DNA of 64,000 nucleotides from Pseudomonas sp. ZH-FAD (GCF_002803095.1 NZ_PGLR01000002.1:124001-188000); one strand, 5' to 3'; positions 34,397 through 44,210 are shown, counted from the first letter of the stretch. The notes: generated from the letters alone by a model not told the origin. Numbers and translations: made by a program.

Positions 34397-36577
34397 ATGT
34401 CTGAACGTTACGAAATCGTGCTGACCTGCCCCAAGGGGCTCGAGGGTCTGTTGCTGGAAGAGGCCCGGGGGCTAGGGCTGGAAGATGCACGCGAGCAAAC
34501 GGCCGCAGTCCGCGGTCATGCCGAAATCGAGGTGGCCTATCGACTGTGCCTGTGGTCGCGCCTGGCCAACCGCGTGCTGCTGGTGCTGTCGCGCTTTGCC
34601 ATGAACAACGCCGACGAGCTTTATGACGGCGTGCAGGCAGTGGACTGGCGCGACCATCTGGAGCCGTCCGGCAGCCTGGCGGTGGAGTTCAGTGGCAATG
34701 GTTCGGGGATCGACAACACCCACTTCGGCGCACTCAAGGTCAAGGATGCGATTGTCGATCGGTTGCGTACGGCGGGTGGCGAACGGCCCAGCATCGACAA
34801 ACTCAACCCGGACCTGCGCGTGCACCTGCGCCTGGATCGCGGTGAGGCGGTGCTTTCCCTGGACCTCTCCGGCCACAGCCTGCACCAGCGTGGTTACCGC
34901 CTGCAGCAGGGGGCTGCGCCGCTGAAAGAGAACCTGGCTGCGGCAGTGCTGATCCGTGCCGGTTGGCCGCGTATCGCTGCCGAGGGCGGCGCATTGGCCG
35001 ACCCGATGTGCGGTGTGGGTACCTTCCTGGTGGAGGCGGCGTTGATGGCTGCCGATATCGCCCCCAACCTCAAGCGTGAGCGTTGGGGCTTCTCCAATTG
35101 GCTGGGCCATGTGCCGGCAATCTGGAAGAAGCTGCATGCCGAGGCCGAGCAGCGCGCCGCGGTGGGGCTGGCCAAGCCGCCGCTGTGGATTCGTGGTTAT
35201 GAAGCCGACCCGCGCCTGATCCAGCCTGGGCGCAATAACGTCGAGCGCGCCGGCCTGTCCGACTGGGTGAAGATCTATCAGGGCGAGCTGGGCAGTTTCG
35301 AGCCGCGCCCGGACCAGAATCAGAAGGGCCTGGTGATCAGCAACCCGCCATACGGCGAACGCCTGGGTGACGAAGCCAGCCTGTTGTACCTCTACCAGAA
35401 CCTCGGCGAGCGTCTGCGTCAGGCCTGCCTGGGCTGGGAGGCGGCGGTATTCACCGGCGCGCCCGAGCTGGGCAAGCGCATGGGCCTGCGCAGCCACAAG
35501 CAGTACGCGTTCTGGAACGGCGCACTGCCCTGCAAACTGCTGTTGATCAAGGTGCAGACCGAGCAGTTCGTTACCGGTGAGCGGCGTGCGCGCGAAGACG
35601 ATCAAGAGCCAGCGCAGGATGCGCCGCAACAGGCACGTTTGTCCGAAGGTGGGCAGATGTTCGCCAACCGCCTGCAGAAGAACCTCAAGCAGCTGGGCAA
35701 GTGGGCACGCCGCGAAGGCGTCGAGTGCTACCGGTTGTACGACGCCGACATGCCCGAGTATGCCGTGGCGGTCGATCTGTACCGTGACTACGTACATGTT
35801 CAGGAATATGCCGCGCCGCGCTCAATCGACCCGGACAAGGCCCAGGCACGCCTGCTCGATGCCTTGGCTGCGATCCCGCAAGCGCTGGGCGTGGCGCAGA
35901 GCCGCGTGGTGATCAAGCGTCGTGAGCGCCAGACGGGCACCAAGCAGTATCAGCGTCAGGCCGCGCAGGGCGAGTTCATGGAGGTGAATGAAGGCGGGCT
36001 CAAACTGCTGGTCAACCTCACCGACTATCTGGATACCGGGCTGTTCCTCGATCACCGTCCGTTGCGCCTGCGTCTGCAGCGCGAGGCCGCTGGCAAGCGC
36101 TTCCTCAACCTGTTCTGTTACACCGCGACGGCCACCGTGCATGCGGCCAAGGGGGGCGCGCGCAGCACCACCAGCGTGGATCTGTCGAAAACTTACCTGG
36201 ACTGGGCGCGGCGTAATCTCGCGCTCAACGGTTTTTCCGACAAGCACCGTCTGGAGCAGGGCGATGTGATGACCTGGTTGGCAGAGGATCGCGGTGAGTA
36301 CGAGCTGATCTTCATCGACCCGCCGACCTTCTCCAATTCCAAGCGCATGGAAGGCGTGTTCGATGTGCAGCGTGACCACGTCGAACTGCTCGATCTGGCC
36401 ATGGCGCGTCTGGCCCGTGGCGGTGTGTTGTATTTCTCCAACAACTTCCGCAAGTTCCAGCTGGATGAAAGCCTGGTGGCGCGCTATCAGGTCGAAGAGA
36501 TCAGCGCGCAGACGCTGGACCCGGACTTCGTCCGCAACCCGAAGATCCACCGCGCCTGGCGTTTCACTGCACGCTGA
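34397..36577 (+). CDS. rlmL: Bifunctional 23S rRNA methyltransferase RlmKL
   Basis: RlmKL (YcbY) methylates G2445 (RlmL part) and G2069 (RlmK part) of 23S rRNA. The 726 residues begin with a THUMP RNA-binding domain (about 45-160). The RlmL methyltransferase follows with ADPMCGVGTFLVEAALMA and the target-base motif ISNPPYGERLG. The RlmK half has FLNLFCYTATATVHAA and FIDPPTFSNSKRM. The ATG at 34397 gives MSERYEIVLTCPKGLEGLL. It converges on dacB across a palindromic repeat. Confidence 0.95.
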   Translation: MSERYEIVLTCPKGLEGLLLEEARGLGLEDAREQTAAVRGHAEIEVAYRLCLWSRLANRVLLVLSRFAMNNADELYDGVQAVDWRDHLEPSGSLAVEFSGNGSGIDNTHFGALKVKDAIVDRLRTAGGERPSIDKLNPDLRVHLRLDRGEAVLSLDLSGHSLHQRGYRLQQGAAPLKENLAAAVLIRAGWPRIAAEGGALADPMCGVGTFLVEAALMAADIAPNLKRERWGFSNWLGHVPAIWKKLHAEAEQRAAVGLAKPPLWIRGYEADPRLIQPGRNNVERAGLSDWVKIYQGELGSFEPRPDQNQKGLVISNPPYGERLGDEASLLYLYQNLGERLRQACLGWEAAVFTGAPELGKRMGLRSHKQYAFWNGALPCKLLLIKVQTEQFVTGERRAREDDQEPAQDAPQQARLSEGGQMFANRLQKNLKQLGKWARREGVECYRLYDADMPEYAVAVDLYRDYVHVQEYAAPRSIDPDKAQARLLDALAAIPQALGVAQSRVVIKRRERQTGTKQYQRQAAQGEFMEVNEGGLKLLVNLTDYLDTGLFLDHRPLRLRLQREAAGKRFLNLFCYTATATVHAAKGGARSTTSVDLSKTYLDWARRNLALNGFSDKHRLEQGDVMTWLAEDRGEYELIFIDPPTFSNSKRMEGVFDVQRDHVELLDLAMARLARGGVLYFSNNFRKFQLDESLVARYQVEEISAQTLDPDFVRNPKIHRAWRFTAR

Positions 36578-36582
36578 CAGCC

Positions 36583-36640
36583 TAGCCTGGATGCAATCCG
36601 GGGCTCTTTTGAATCTAAGCCCCGGATTGCATTGGGGCTA
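36583..36640. repeat. TAGCC-ATGCAATCCGGGG inverted repeat
   Basis: Arms starting TAGCCTGGATGCAATCCGG and ending in the complementary CCGGATTGCATTGGGGCTA form a nearly perfect stem with three mismatched central positions. It fills the 71-base gap between the convergent rlmKL and dacB stops, so it may act as a shared terminator. It is related to the elements at 18152 and 58721. Confidence 0.75.
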
Positions 36641-36648
36641 CAGCGTGG

Positions 36649-38085
36649 TCAGCGTTTGGGTTGTTTGTAGGTTTCCAGCAGCACCTGATCGAGGATCGAG
36701 GTGGCACCCCAGGGCTTCGGGTCGTTGAGGATGGCCACCACGGCCCAGTCCTGGCCGTTGCTGTCGCGGCTGTAGCCGGCAATGGCGCGCACATTGTTCA
36801 GGGTGCCGGTCTTGATGTGTGCCTCACCCACCAGCGGCGTGCGCTGCAGGCGTCGGCGCATGGTGCCGTCCATTGCCACCAGTGGCATCGAGCTGCGGAA
36901 CTCGGCAGCGTAAGGGCTGCGCCAGGCCGCCTGGAGGATCAGCGCCATTTCCCGTGCGCTGATGCGTTCGGCGCGCGACAGGCCGGAGCCATTCTCCATC
37001 ACCAGATGCGGCGCCGTGATGCCTTTGCGGGCCAGCCAGCTGCGAATGACGCGCTGCGCGGCCATGGCGTCATCCTTGTCGGCTTCCGTACGGAACTGCG
37101 CGCCGATGCTGAGAAACAGCTGCCGAGCCATGGTGTTGTTGCTGTACTTGTTGATGTCGCGAACGATCTCCACCACATCCGGGGAGAAGGCGCGCACCAG
37201 CATGCGGGCTTTTTCCGGAACAGGGCCCAGACGGTCCTTGCCAAGAATCTTGCCGCCCAGCTCCTGCCAGATACCGCGTACCGCGCCGGCGGCGTAGCTG
37301 GGATGGTCGAGCAGCGACAGGTAGGTCTGCGCACTGCAGCCTTCAGCCAGTTGGCCGCTGACGATCAGGGTCGTGCCGTCGTACTGCTCCACCGCGTTAT
37401 AGCGGATATCGGGCCAGGCCGGACAGGTTGCAGCCTTGAGCACGCGAACCTGATTGTCGATACGGACAGTGGCGATTGGCGGGTCCATGGCGATATGCAC
37501 CTTGCCGCCTTCGGCGCGCGTGATGAAACGCTGCGCCTTGAGGTTGACCAGCAGGGAGTCGGGTTTGACCAGGAAGGGTTTGTTGGCGTCGCCGCCGTCA
37601 TCATTGAACGCTGGTAACTGCGGGGCAACGAAGAAGCTGCGATCGAGCACCAGATCGCCTTGAACCTGGCGCACGCCGTTGATGCGCAGATCGCGCAGCA
37701 GCAGCCAGAGTTTCTCCATGTTCAGTTTCGGGTCGCCGCCACCCTTGAGGTAGAGGTTGCCATGCAGCACACCATCGTTCAGTGGACCATCGGCATAGAA
37801 CTCGGTCTTCCATTGATGGTTGGGCCCCAGCAATTCCAGGGCGGCGTAGGTGGTCACCAGCTTCATGGTGGAGGCCGGGTTGACCGAGGTATCGGCATTG
37901 AACTGCAGGCCGCCAGCCTGCCCGCCCAGAGGCACGGTCATCACCGACAGCGAGTTGTTGGAAATCTTGTTGGCCTTCAGCGCCTGCTCGACCTTGGCAG
38001 GGAGTGCGGCGCTGGCAGCGTGGCAGGACAGGGCGAGGGGGAGAAGCAGGGCGCTCAGCGCCAGTTGGCGAAACCGCTGAATCAT
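36649..38085 (-). CDS. dacB: D-Ala-D-Ala carboxypeptidase/endopeptidase PBP4
   Basis: DacB is a periplasmic class C penicillin-binding protein that trims peptidoglycan pentapeptides and cuts cross-links; in P. aeruginosa its loss induces AmpC. The 478-residue precursor has a signal peptide ending near CHAASA (about residue 25). The active-site motifs are STMK (SxxK), SNN in KYSNNTMARQ and KTGT. The large insertion between SxxK and SxN typical of PBP4 is present. I chose the ATG at 38085 because it directly precedes the signal sequence. Confidence 0.93.
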   Translation of the reverse strand: MIQRFRQLALSALLLPLALSCHAASAALPAKVEQALKANKISNNSLSVMTVPLGGQAGGLQFNADTSVNPASTMKLVTTYAALELLGPNHQWKTEFYADGPLNDGVLHGNLYLKGGGDPKLNMEKLWLLLRDLRINGVRQVQGDLVLDRSFFVAPQLPAFNDDGGDANKPFLVKPDSLLVNLKAQRFITRAEGGKVHIAMDPPIATVRIDNQVRVLKAATCPAWPDIRYNAVEQYDGTTLIVSGQLAEGCSAQTYLSLLDHPSYAAGAVRGIWQELGGKILGKDRLGPVPEKARMLVRAFSPDVVEIVRDINKYSNNTMARQLFLSIGAQFRTEADKDDAMAAQRVIRSWLARKGITAPHLVMENGSGLSRAERISAREMALILQAAWRSPYAAEFRSSMPLVAMDGTMRRRLQRTPLVGEAHIKTGTLNNVRAIAGYSRDSNGQDWAVVAILNDPKPWGATSILDQVLLETYKQPKR

Positions 38086-38179
38086 CGACAAGAACCTTCC
38101 GCAGTCAGGCGGGAGTGACGTGGGAGACAGACAAAACGACAGTCCGACTCGGGGAAAAGTTGCCGGCATTATGCCGCAA

Positions 38180-38217
38180 GATTCTGCTCGCAGTCGGCCC
38201 CGCCGGGTTAAAAACAG
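38180..38217. repeat. Degenerate copy of the eno-downstream palindromic element
   Basis: The stretch aligns closely with the left half of the element at 13137-13259: it shares CTGCT-GC-GTCGGCCC and GTTAAAAACAG, with scattered mismatches. Only the left part is preserved. It lies between dacB and yggL. Confidence 0.55.
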
Positions 38218-38334
38218 TCACTGCAAACAGCGGGCGTTCAACATGTTCGAAGGGCCGGGAGGACGATACAAAACGGGCGCTCTGGCGGCGAAACTGCTAG
38301 AGTGCCGCGCGTTATTACCTTTGAGGATTGTTTC

Positions 38335-38676
38335 ATGGCGACCAACCGTTCCCGCCGTCTGCGCAAGAAGCTCTGTGTCGATGAATTCCAGGAGCTGGGC
38401 TTCGAGCTGACCCTGAACTTCAAGGCCGACTTGAGCGACCAGACCCTCGACGATTTCGTCGATCAATTCCTCGATCAGGCCATCGCCGGCAATGGTCTGG
38501 ATTACGTAGGTGGCGAAGACTTCGGTCTGGTCTGCCTGGCCAAGCGTGGCTCGGTCAACGAGGAGCAGCGTGCTGCCGTCGAGGCCTGGCTGAAAGGCCG
38601 TGACGAACTGGAGAAGTTCGAACTCAGTCCGTTGCAGGACGTCTGGTACCCGGAAAACCCGATCAACCAGGCTTGA
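38335..38676 (+). CDS. yggL: YggL-family 50S ribosome-associated protein
   Basis: The 113-residue protein matches the YggL (DUF469) family, small proteins reported to bind the 50S subunit. Motifs are RSRRLRKKLCVDEFQELGF at the basic N-terminus, then DFVDQFLDQAI and WLKGRDELEKFELSPLQDVW. The ATG at 38335 comes after a TTGAGGA ribosome site. It is divergent from dacB, as in P. aeruginosa. Confidence 0.9.
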   Translation: MATNRSRRLRKKLCVDEFQELGFELTLNFKADLSDQTLDDFVDQFLDQAIAGNGLDYVGGEDFGLVCLAKRGSVNEEQRAAVEAWLKGRDELEKFELSPLQDVWYPENPINQA

Positions 38677-38715
38677 TCGCTACTCGGCGCCGGGTTCTCT
38701 GGCGCCAGTCATCAG

Positions 38716-38783
38716 GTAGGGTGCGCCGCGCGCACCCAGCGTTTGACCTGATGCCGAAGCTCGGTGCGCGGAGCGCCCCCTAC
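38716..38783. repeat. GTAGGGTGCGC-type inverted repeat
   Basis: GTAGGGTGCGC at the left end pairs with GCGCCCCCTAC at the right (one mismatch), and inner CGCGCACC pairs with GGTGCGCG. It is the second member of the family seen at 17233-17299. Its right edge overlaps the stop codon of the adjacent HD-GYP gene, so that gene's 3' end may have been shaped by insertion of the element. Confidence 0.7.
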
Positions 38784-41731
38784 AGAGCTCCGGCTTTTTC
38801 CAGCAGCATCTGCTCGTCAACCTGATCGATCTGTTCGGCCTTCATGAAACGCTCGGCGTAGCGCCGGTAGATGCCTGCGCGAATGAACAGAGCGAACAGC
38901 TGCGGGTCGATGTGCGCGCCCTTGCACATGCCGACCATGATGTTCAGTGCCTCCGACAGCGTCTTGCCCTTCTTGTAGGGGCGATCCACTGCCGTCAGGG
39001 CTTCGAAGATATCGGCGATCGCCATCATGCGTGCCGGCAGGCTCATCTGTTCGCGCGTCAGGCGTTTGGGATAGCCCGTGCCGTCCATCTTCTCGTGGTG
39101 CCCACCGGCGATCTCGGTGACATTCTGCAGATGCTTGGGGAAGGGCAGGCGGTCGAGCATCAGGATGGTCTGCACGATGTGGTGGTTGATGATGTAGCGC
39201 TCTTCGGCCGTCAGCGTGCCGCGGGCGATGCTCAGGTTGTGCAGTTCGCCACGGTTGAATTTGTATTGCGGCACTTCCAGCTTGAAGCCCCAGCGATTGT
39301 CTGGCGCGATCACCTCCTGCTCGGTGCGCTCGATCAGATGGTCGAGGCGGTCAGCGAGCAGCGGCTCCTCCACCGGCAGGCTGCTGGGGGCCGAGTGTCC
39401 CAGGCGCTTGGCTTCCTCCCAGGAAACGCCCAGGCGATTGTCCAGTGTGCGTAGCCAGCGTCGTTCGGCGATCTGCTTGAGGCGAGTCTGGTCGTCATCG
39501 GCCATGGCCTCGCCACCAAGATTGATGCGCGCGATGAAGGTGAATTCGTCGTCCAGATCGCTCAGCAGCTGGTCGCGCAGAGCCGCCAGTGCGCTTTCTT
39601 CAGCACCTTCGGCGCGACCACGCCAATAGGCGACCCAGGCATCGCGCTTGAGTACCTCGAAGCGCATACGTACTTCGTGGATGCGGTCGTACAGGGTTTC
39701 CAGCTTGGTCGCCTTGTCCACCACGTATTCGGGGGTGGTGACCTTGCCGCAATCGTGCAGCCAGGCGGCGATATGCAGCGCCTCCCACTCCTCGTCGCTG
39801 GGGTTGTAGTCACGAAATTCGGGGGCGTCGCTCTCGGCTGCAGCACGGGCCAGCATCAGGGTGATTTCCGGTACGCGCTGACAGTGGCCGCCGGTGTAGG
39901 GACTCTTGGCGTCGATGGCGCCGGCGATCAGCTGGATGAAGGCATCGAGCAACTGCTTCTGCCTGGCCAGCAGGCGTTGGCTCTCGATGCACAGGGCTGC
40001 GCTGCCAGAGACGGCGTCGACGAAGGCGACGCGATCCGGGCTGAGCATGCTTTCGTTATCTTCGCCGGTATCGCGTTGCAACAGTACCAGCACGCCAACG
40101 GTGTCGCCCTGACGGTTATGCAGGCCGGCAGCGATCAGGTGCAGGCGCGGACTGTCCATGGCCGACAGCAGCCCTTGAAATTTACCCGCCTGATCGAAGC
40201 CGATGGAGGTGGCGACACTGTCGCCGCCGCTGGCCGGACGTTGCAGCCAGTTGGGTAGGGTCGGATCGTCATGGGCCAGTCCGTGGATGCCCAAGTCGGC
40301 GAGGCTGCGGCTCTGGCCGTCGATCACCAACCCCTGTGGTTCCAGGCGGCCGCTGTCGTTGTCCAGCAGATAAAGCAGGCCGCCCTGGGCCGCGCTGATG
40401 GAGACGGTGGCGTCCATCACGCGCTTGATCAGCGCGTCGAATTGGGTTTCCGCCGAGAGGCTGGCAGCGATGTCGAGAAAGCTCGACAGGGTGTCCTTCA
40501 TGCTGCTCATCGACACCGCTAGCTGGTCGACCTCGAGAATCGGCGAGCGGCCGCTGGCCGGATGGGCGAAGTCGAAGCGGCGGATGGCCTGCGCCTCCTG
40601 CACCAGGCTGCGCAGCGGTTTGACCACCAGACGTGAAGTCAGCCAGCCCAGCGGCAGGCATAGCAGCAGGGTGGTGAGAGTGATCAGTGCGCCCTGCCAG
40701 CGGATGCGATAAGCCTCTGCCAGCAGCTCTTGCTCGGGCACCAGCAGGGCCAGATGCAACCCCTGTGGGCCGCCCTCCTGAATGTGCCGGTGAGCCATGG
40801 CCCAACGCTGCTTGGCCAGTTCGACGATGCCCTCGTCCCGTTCGTTCAGTTGGCCGGACAGCAATTCACCCAGGGCCGGGTTGAGCTCGCGAACCTTGAC
40901 CAGCGATACCTTGCCGTCGACCTCCTTGAGCAGGCGGCTGCTCTCGGGGTAGGCCACGGCATTGCCGTCGTTGTCGGCGAGTACCACCTGGCTGTTGGGG
41001 GTGACGCGGTGGCTGGCCAAGGTGGCCGAGAGATCGTCGAGCGTCAGGTCGGCGCCGATCACCGTGGTCAGGCCGCTGCGCCTGGCCAATGTGGTGCCGA
41101 TTTCCTGGGTGGAGAAGAACAGATAGGGCGCGGTGGTGATCTGTCCGCCATCGCCGCGCGCGCGCTTGAACCAGTCGCGCTGCCTGGGATCGTAAGGCTC
41201 GCTGAGTTTCTGCCGGCGGCTGAGCTGGTTCAGTGAGCCGTCATAGAACAGGTAATCGCTGTCGGTCCCGGCGCTGCTGCGGTCGATGGCCCAGACCTGA
41301 TAAGCCGCTTTGTCCGGCGCGTCGAAGCGCTGCTTGAGCATGTCGCTGCGCAGCGGCCTGACCATGAAGAAGTCGCCATCCTCATAGCCGAGATAGATCG
41401 AGGCCAGTTTGGGGTTGTCGCGCAGGGCCTGTACGAACAGCGGTAGCATTTCCAGGCGTTCATCGAGCGTGTCGGCCTCGGTGGCAGGTTGCAGGGCCAG
41501 CAGGCTGAGCAGGTTGCGTATGGGACGGTAGGTATTGTCCAGATCTCTCTGTACGTCGTGCTGGATGCGCTCGAAGAGTGTCGAGCTGCTGGAGAAGATC
41601 AGCCGGCTGGTTTGCTGGTAATTGAACAGCCCCAGCACGACACCGGTGAAAAGCAGCAGAAGCGTGAACAGGACGCTGATATGAACGTGCAGGGGGAAAC
41701 GGCGTTCTCTGGGAACGGCGGTATTGAGCAT
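38780..41731 (-). CDS. Membrane-bound Cache-HAMP-GAF-HD-GYP phosphodiesterase
   Basis: This 983-residue protein probably senses a periplasmic signal and hydrolyses cyclic-di-GMP. It has a membrane helix at about 17-37, a periplasmic double-Cache region (about 50-335) and a second helix at about 346-368. A HAMP-like stretch, a GAF domain (about 425-585) and an HD-GYP domain (about 600-955) follow. The HD pair is at WLHDCGK (659-663) and the GYP motif at HHEKMDGTGYP (878-888). These are separated by about 215 residues, where about 60 is usual, so roughly 150-170 extra residues are inserted in the catalytic domain. The downstream repeat touches its stop codon. Confidence 0.88.
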   Translation of the reverse strand: MLNTAVPRERRFPLHVHISVLFTLLLLFTGVVLGLFNYQQTSRLIFSSSSTLFERIQHDVQRDLDNTYRPIRNLLSLLALQPATEADTLDERLEMLPLFVQALRDNPKLASIYLGYEDGDFFMVRPLRSDMLKQRFDAPDKAAYQVWAIDRSSAGTDSDYLFYDGSLNQLSRRQKLSEPYDPRQRDWFKRARGDGGQITTAPYLFFSTQEIGTTLARRSGLTTVIGADLTLDDLSATLASHRVTPNSQVVLADNDGNAVAYPESSRLLKEVDGKVSLVKVRELNPALGELLSGQLNERDEGIVELAKQRWAMAHRHIQEGGPQGLHLALLVPEQELLAEAYRIRWQGALITLTTLLLCLPLGWLTSRLVVKPLRSLVQEAQAIRRFDFAHPASGRSPILEVDQLAVSMSSMKDTLSSFLDIAASLSAETQFDALIKRVMDATVSISAAQGGLLYLLDNDSGRLEPQGLVIDGQSRSLADLGIHGLAHDDPTLPNWLQRPASGGDSVATSIGFDQAGKFQGLLSAMDSPRLHLIAAGLHNRQGDTVGVLVLLQRDTGEDNESMLSPDRVAFVDAVSGSAALCIESQRLLARQKQLLDAFIQLIAGAIDAKSPYTGGHCQRVPEITLMLARAAAESDAPEFRDYNPSDEEWEALHIAAWLHDCGKVTTPEYVVDKATKLETLYDRIHEVRMRFEVLKRDAWVAYWRGRAEGAEESALAALRDQLLSDLDDEFTFIARINLGGEAMADDDQTRLKQIAERRWLRTLDNRLGVSWEEAKRLGHSAPSSLPVEEPLLADRLDHLIERTEQEVIAPDNRWGFKLEVPQYKFNRGELHNLSIARGTLTAEERYIINHHIVQTILMLDRLPFPKHLQNVTEIAGGHHEKMDGTGYPKRLTREQMSLPARMMAIADIFEALTAVDRPYKKGKTLSEALNIMVGMCKGAHIDPQLFALFIRAGIYRRYAERFMKAEQIDQVDEQMLLEKAGAL

Positions 41732-41801
41732 CGCACTTCACTCCTTGCGGGCGCTGCAGGCTTCCACAGCATAGTGAAGAGTGGGCGAATCTGCCGAAAC
41801 G

Positions 41802-42866
41802 TTATAAAGGCTGCCGAGAATTGTCCGCGGCCTTGCTCGGTTTGTTCAGTTGCAGGCGCAGGCCATGGACTAGAAGGGCCACGGTCAGGCTCAAGGCCAC
41901 GCCGATCAGCGCATTGAGCAGGCGTACCTCCGCCAGGTGCCAGTCCTGGGCAAGGCTCTCGGCCAGGAGCACGAAGCACAGGCTGGTTTGCAGCACGAAC
42001 AGGCCGTAGTGATTGGCCTGCAGCGCACGGCTGAGAATCACCAGCACCAGCAAGGTCATGACCATCGTCGGGGGGCTTTGCAGGCTGTGACCGAAGACGA
42101 TCAGCAGGCCTGCGGCAGCGAGGCTGGCCAGGCTCGCCTGCAGCGCTCGCACCAGGCTGCCCTGGAATTCCAGCTGTAGCGTGGTGATGACGGTCAGGGT
42201 CAGCCAGTAACCACGCGACAGGCCGGCCAGATTGACGATCAGCCCTGATGCCGCAAAAGCCAGCATGCAGGCCAGGGCATGCAGACGCCATTGCTGACGA
42301 GGCAGGCGCTGCGCGTGGCGCTTGAGTACCTTGAGAATGGCCAGGAAGCGCGGCATGTACGGCCACATGCGCAGGCCGTGCAGGCCACGCAGACCGAAGG
42401 CCAGCAGCATCACCCAGAGCCCGCCGAGAATGAACAGCATGGCCACTGCATAAGGGTTGTGCAGGTTGCCGATGCCGAATTGTCCCTGGCCGAGGCACAG
42501 GCAGATGCACAGACCGATGCCCAGTTTGCCGGCTTCGCTGCCGAAGCGCTGCAGCCAGGCCAGCAGCAGGCCGAAAGCGGCGAAAATGCCGAGGCTGATC
42601 AGCGGGTGGCTGGCGGCCCAGAAACCCAGGCCGGCGCTGCAGGCACCGAGGCCGGTTAGCAGCAGCATGCGCAACATGCCGAAGCGGTGCAGCGGGTTCG
42701 CCTGTGCGGCCTGAAAGGCGCCAGCCGAGGCCCAGAGAAAACCACTGTGAGCGGTGAACAGGCCCAGCACCAGCGGCAAGGCACAGCCCAGCCCGGCGAC
42801 CACGGCCGGGCCCCAGGCCGGTGGGCCGGCATGCCAGGTGAAACTGCTGCGAATCAGGTTCTTCAT
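41802..42866 (-). CDS. FUSC-like inner-membrane protein
   Basis: The 354-residue protein has two blocks of hydrophobic helices (about 20-160 and 200-340) separated by a basic cytoplasmic loop (MWPYMPRFLAILKVLKRHAQRLPRQ). The conserved segment GLSRGYWLTLTVITTLQ resembles the fusaric-acid resistance (FUSC)/YccS-type family. It is shorter than full-length FUSC exporters. No periplasmic adaptor or outer-membrane partner lies nearby. The substrate is unknown. It lies 12 bases downstream of dgt and may be co-transcribed with it. Confidence 0.72.
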   Translation of the reverse strand: MKNLIRSSFTWHAGPPAWGPAVVAGLGCALPLVLGLFTAHSGFLWASAGAFQAAQANPLHRFGMLRMLLLTGLGACSAGLGFWAASHPLISLGIFAAFGLLLAWLQRFGSEAGKLGIGLCICLCLGQGQFGIGNLHNPYAVAMLFILGGLWVMLLAFGLRGLHGLRMWPYMPRFLAILKVLKRHAQRLPRQQWRLHALACMLAFAASGLIVNLAGLSRGYWLTLTVITTLQLEFQGSLVRALQASLASLAAAGLLIVFGHSLQSPPTMVMTLLVLVILSRALQANHYGLFVLQTSLCFVLLAESLAQDWHLAEVRLLNALIGVALSLTVALLVHGLRLQLNKPSKAADNSRQPL

Positions 42867-42878
42867 GCGCTCTTTTCG

Positions 42879-44210
42879 TCAGATCGGGCTCGAACGACCC
42901 GTCATCTCCCTCGCCATTTCCGTAGCGTAGCTGTCCGTCATGCCAGCGATGAAGTCGATTACCCGCATGAACGAGCGATACAGGGGCCAACCCGGTTCAG
43001 GCGCGTAGTAGCTGAGCAGATCAAGAATACGCCGGTGCTTGAACGACAGCGCGCGACCACTGTGCAGCTCCAGCGCCGCACCGCAGAAGGCGTTGAGGAG
43101 GATTTCCAGCGTGGTATAAGCGCCGATCTCATGCAGCGTCTTGCGCTTGTCGTGGAAGATCTTCTCGCGCGCCAGTGATTTCGCGCTCTGCACACAGTGC
43201 TTGGCGGCGCCATGCATGTGTTCGACCAGATCGCCCTGCAGGCCGCCGCCCAGCAGGGCCTGCTGTTGTTCGACGAAGGCGCTGGCAGCCGCGTTGGTCA
43301 GGTGTTCGATGGCCTTGCCGCGCAGGATCGCCAGTTTGCGCCGGCGCGAGTCCTTGGGGCCGAGCTGGCGATAGGTCTCCGGCAGGTCATCGCCTACCAG
43401 ATCGAGCAGCAGCGCCTCGACTTCGGTGTAGTCGAGCAGCTCCATTTCCACGCCGTCTTCCAGGTCGATCAGGCCATAGCAGATGTCGTCCGCCGCTTCC
43501 ATCAGATAGACCAGCGGGTGACGCGCCCAGCGTTGCGTTTCCAGTTGCGGTAGTTCGAGCTTGGTGGCGATCTGTTCGAGCAGCGGCAGCTCGCTCTGGT
43601 AGCAGCCGAACTTGTGTTTCTTGTAGCCCTGTGCGTCCGCATGGCGGGCCGTCCAGGGGTACTTGAGGTAGGTGCCGAGGGTGGCGTAGGTCAGCCGTGT
43701 GCCGCCGTCGAACTGGTGGTACTCCAGCTGGGTGAGCACGCGAAAACCCTGGGCGTTACCTTCGAAATTGAGAAAATCGCCGCGTTCGGCATCGCTCATC
43801 GCATCCAGCCAGCCGCGTCCGGCGGCCTGCTGAAACCAGTGGCGAATGGCGTCTTCGCCGGAGTGGCCGAACGGCGGGTTGCCAATGTCGTGGGCCAGGC
43901 AGGCGGACTGTACCACCATGCCCAGGTCGCTCGGCGTGCACCAGTGGGGCAGGTCGTCACGCAACATCTCACCGACGCGCATGGCCAGCGAACGGCCGAC
44001 GCAGCTGACTTCCAGCGAATGGGTCAGGCGGGTGTGGATATGGTCGTTGCTCGACACCGGGTGCACCTGGGTCTTGCGTCCCAGGCGGCGAAAGGCTCCG
44101 GAGAAAATGATGCGGTCATGATCCTTGTGGAAGGGACTGCGCCCCAGCTCTGCCGAACTGGGCGCAGGTTTACCGAGACGTTCGCGGGTGAGCAGGGTGT
44201 GCCAATCCAA
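42879..44210 (-). CDS. dgt: dGTPase-like HD triphosphohydrolase
   Basis: The 443-residue protein belongs to the deoxyguanosinetriphosphate triphosphohydrolase-like family, which releases tripolyphosphate from dNTPs. HD-domain motifs are [13 protein letters not shown] and [33 protein letters not shown] is also typical. I place the start at a TTG (44210) giving [12 protein letters not shown], since a GAGGA lies about seven bases upstream and the family begins at this point. The ATG-like extension upstream (44282) has no conservation signal. Confidence 0.88.
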   Translation of the reverse strand: MDWHTLLTRERLGKPAPSSAELGRSPFHKDHDRIIFSGAFRRLGRKTQVHPVSSNDHIHTRLTHSLEVSCVGRSLAMRVGEMLRDDLPHWCTPSDLGMVVQSACLAHDIGNPPFGHSGEDAIRHWFQQAAGRGWLDAMSDAERGDFLNFEGNAQGFRVLTQLEYHQFDGGTRLTYATLGTYLKYPWTARHADAQGYKKHKFGCYQSELPLLEQIATKLELPQLETQRWARHPLVYLMEAADDICYGLIDLEDGVEMELLDYTEVEALLLDLVGDDLPETYRQLGPKDSRRRKLAILRGKAIEHLTNAAASAFVEQQQALLGGGLQGDLVEHMHGAAKHCVQSAKSLAREKIFHDKRKTLHEIGAYTTLEILLNAFCGAALELHSGRALSFKHRRILDLLSYYAPEPGWPLYRSFMRVIDFIAGMTDSYATEMAREMTGRSSPI

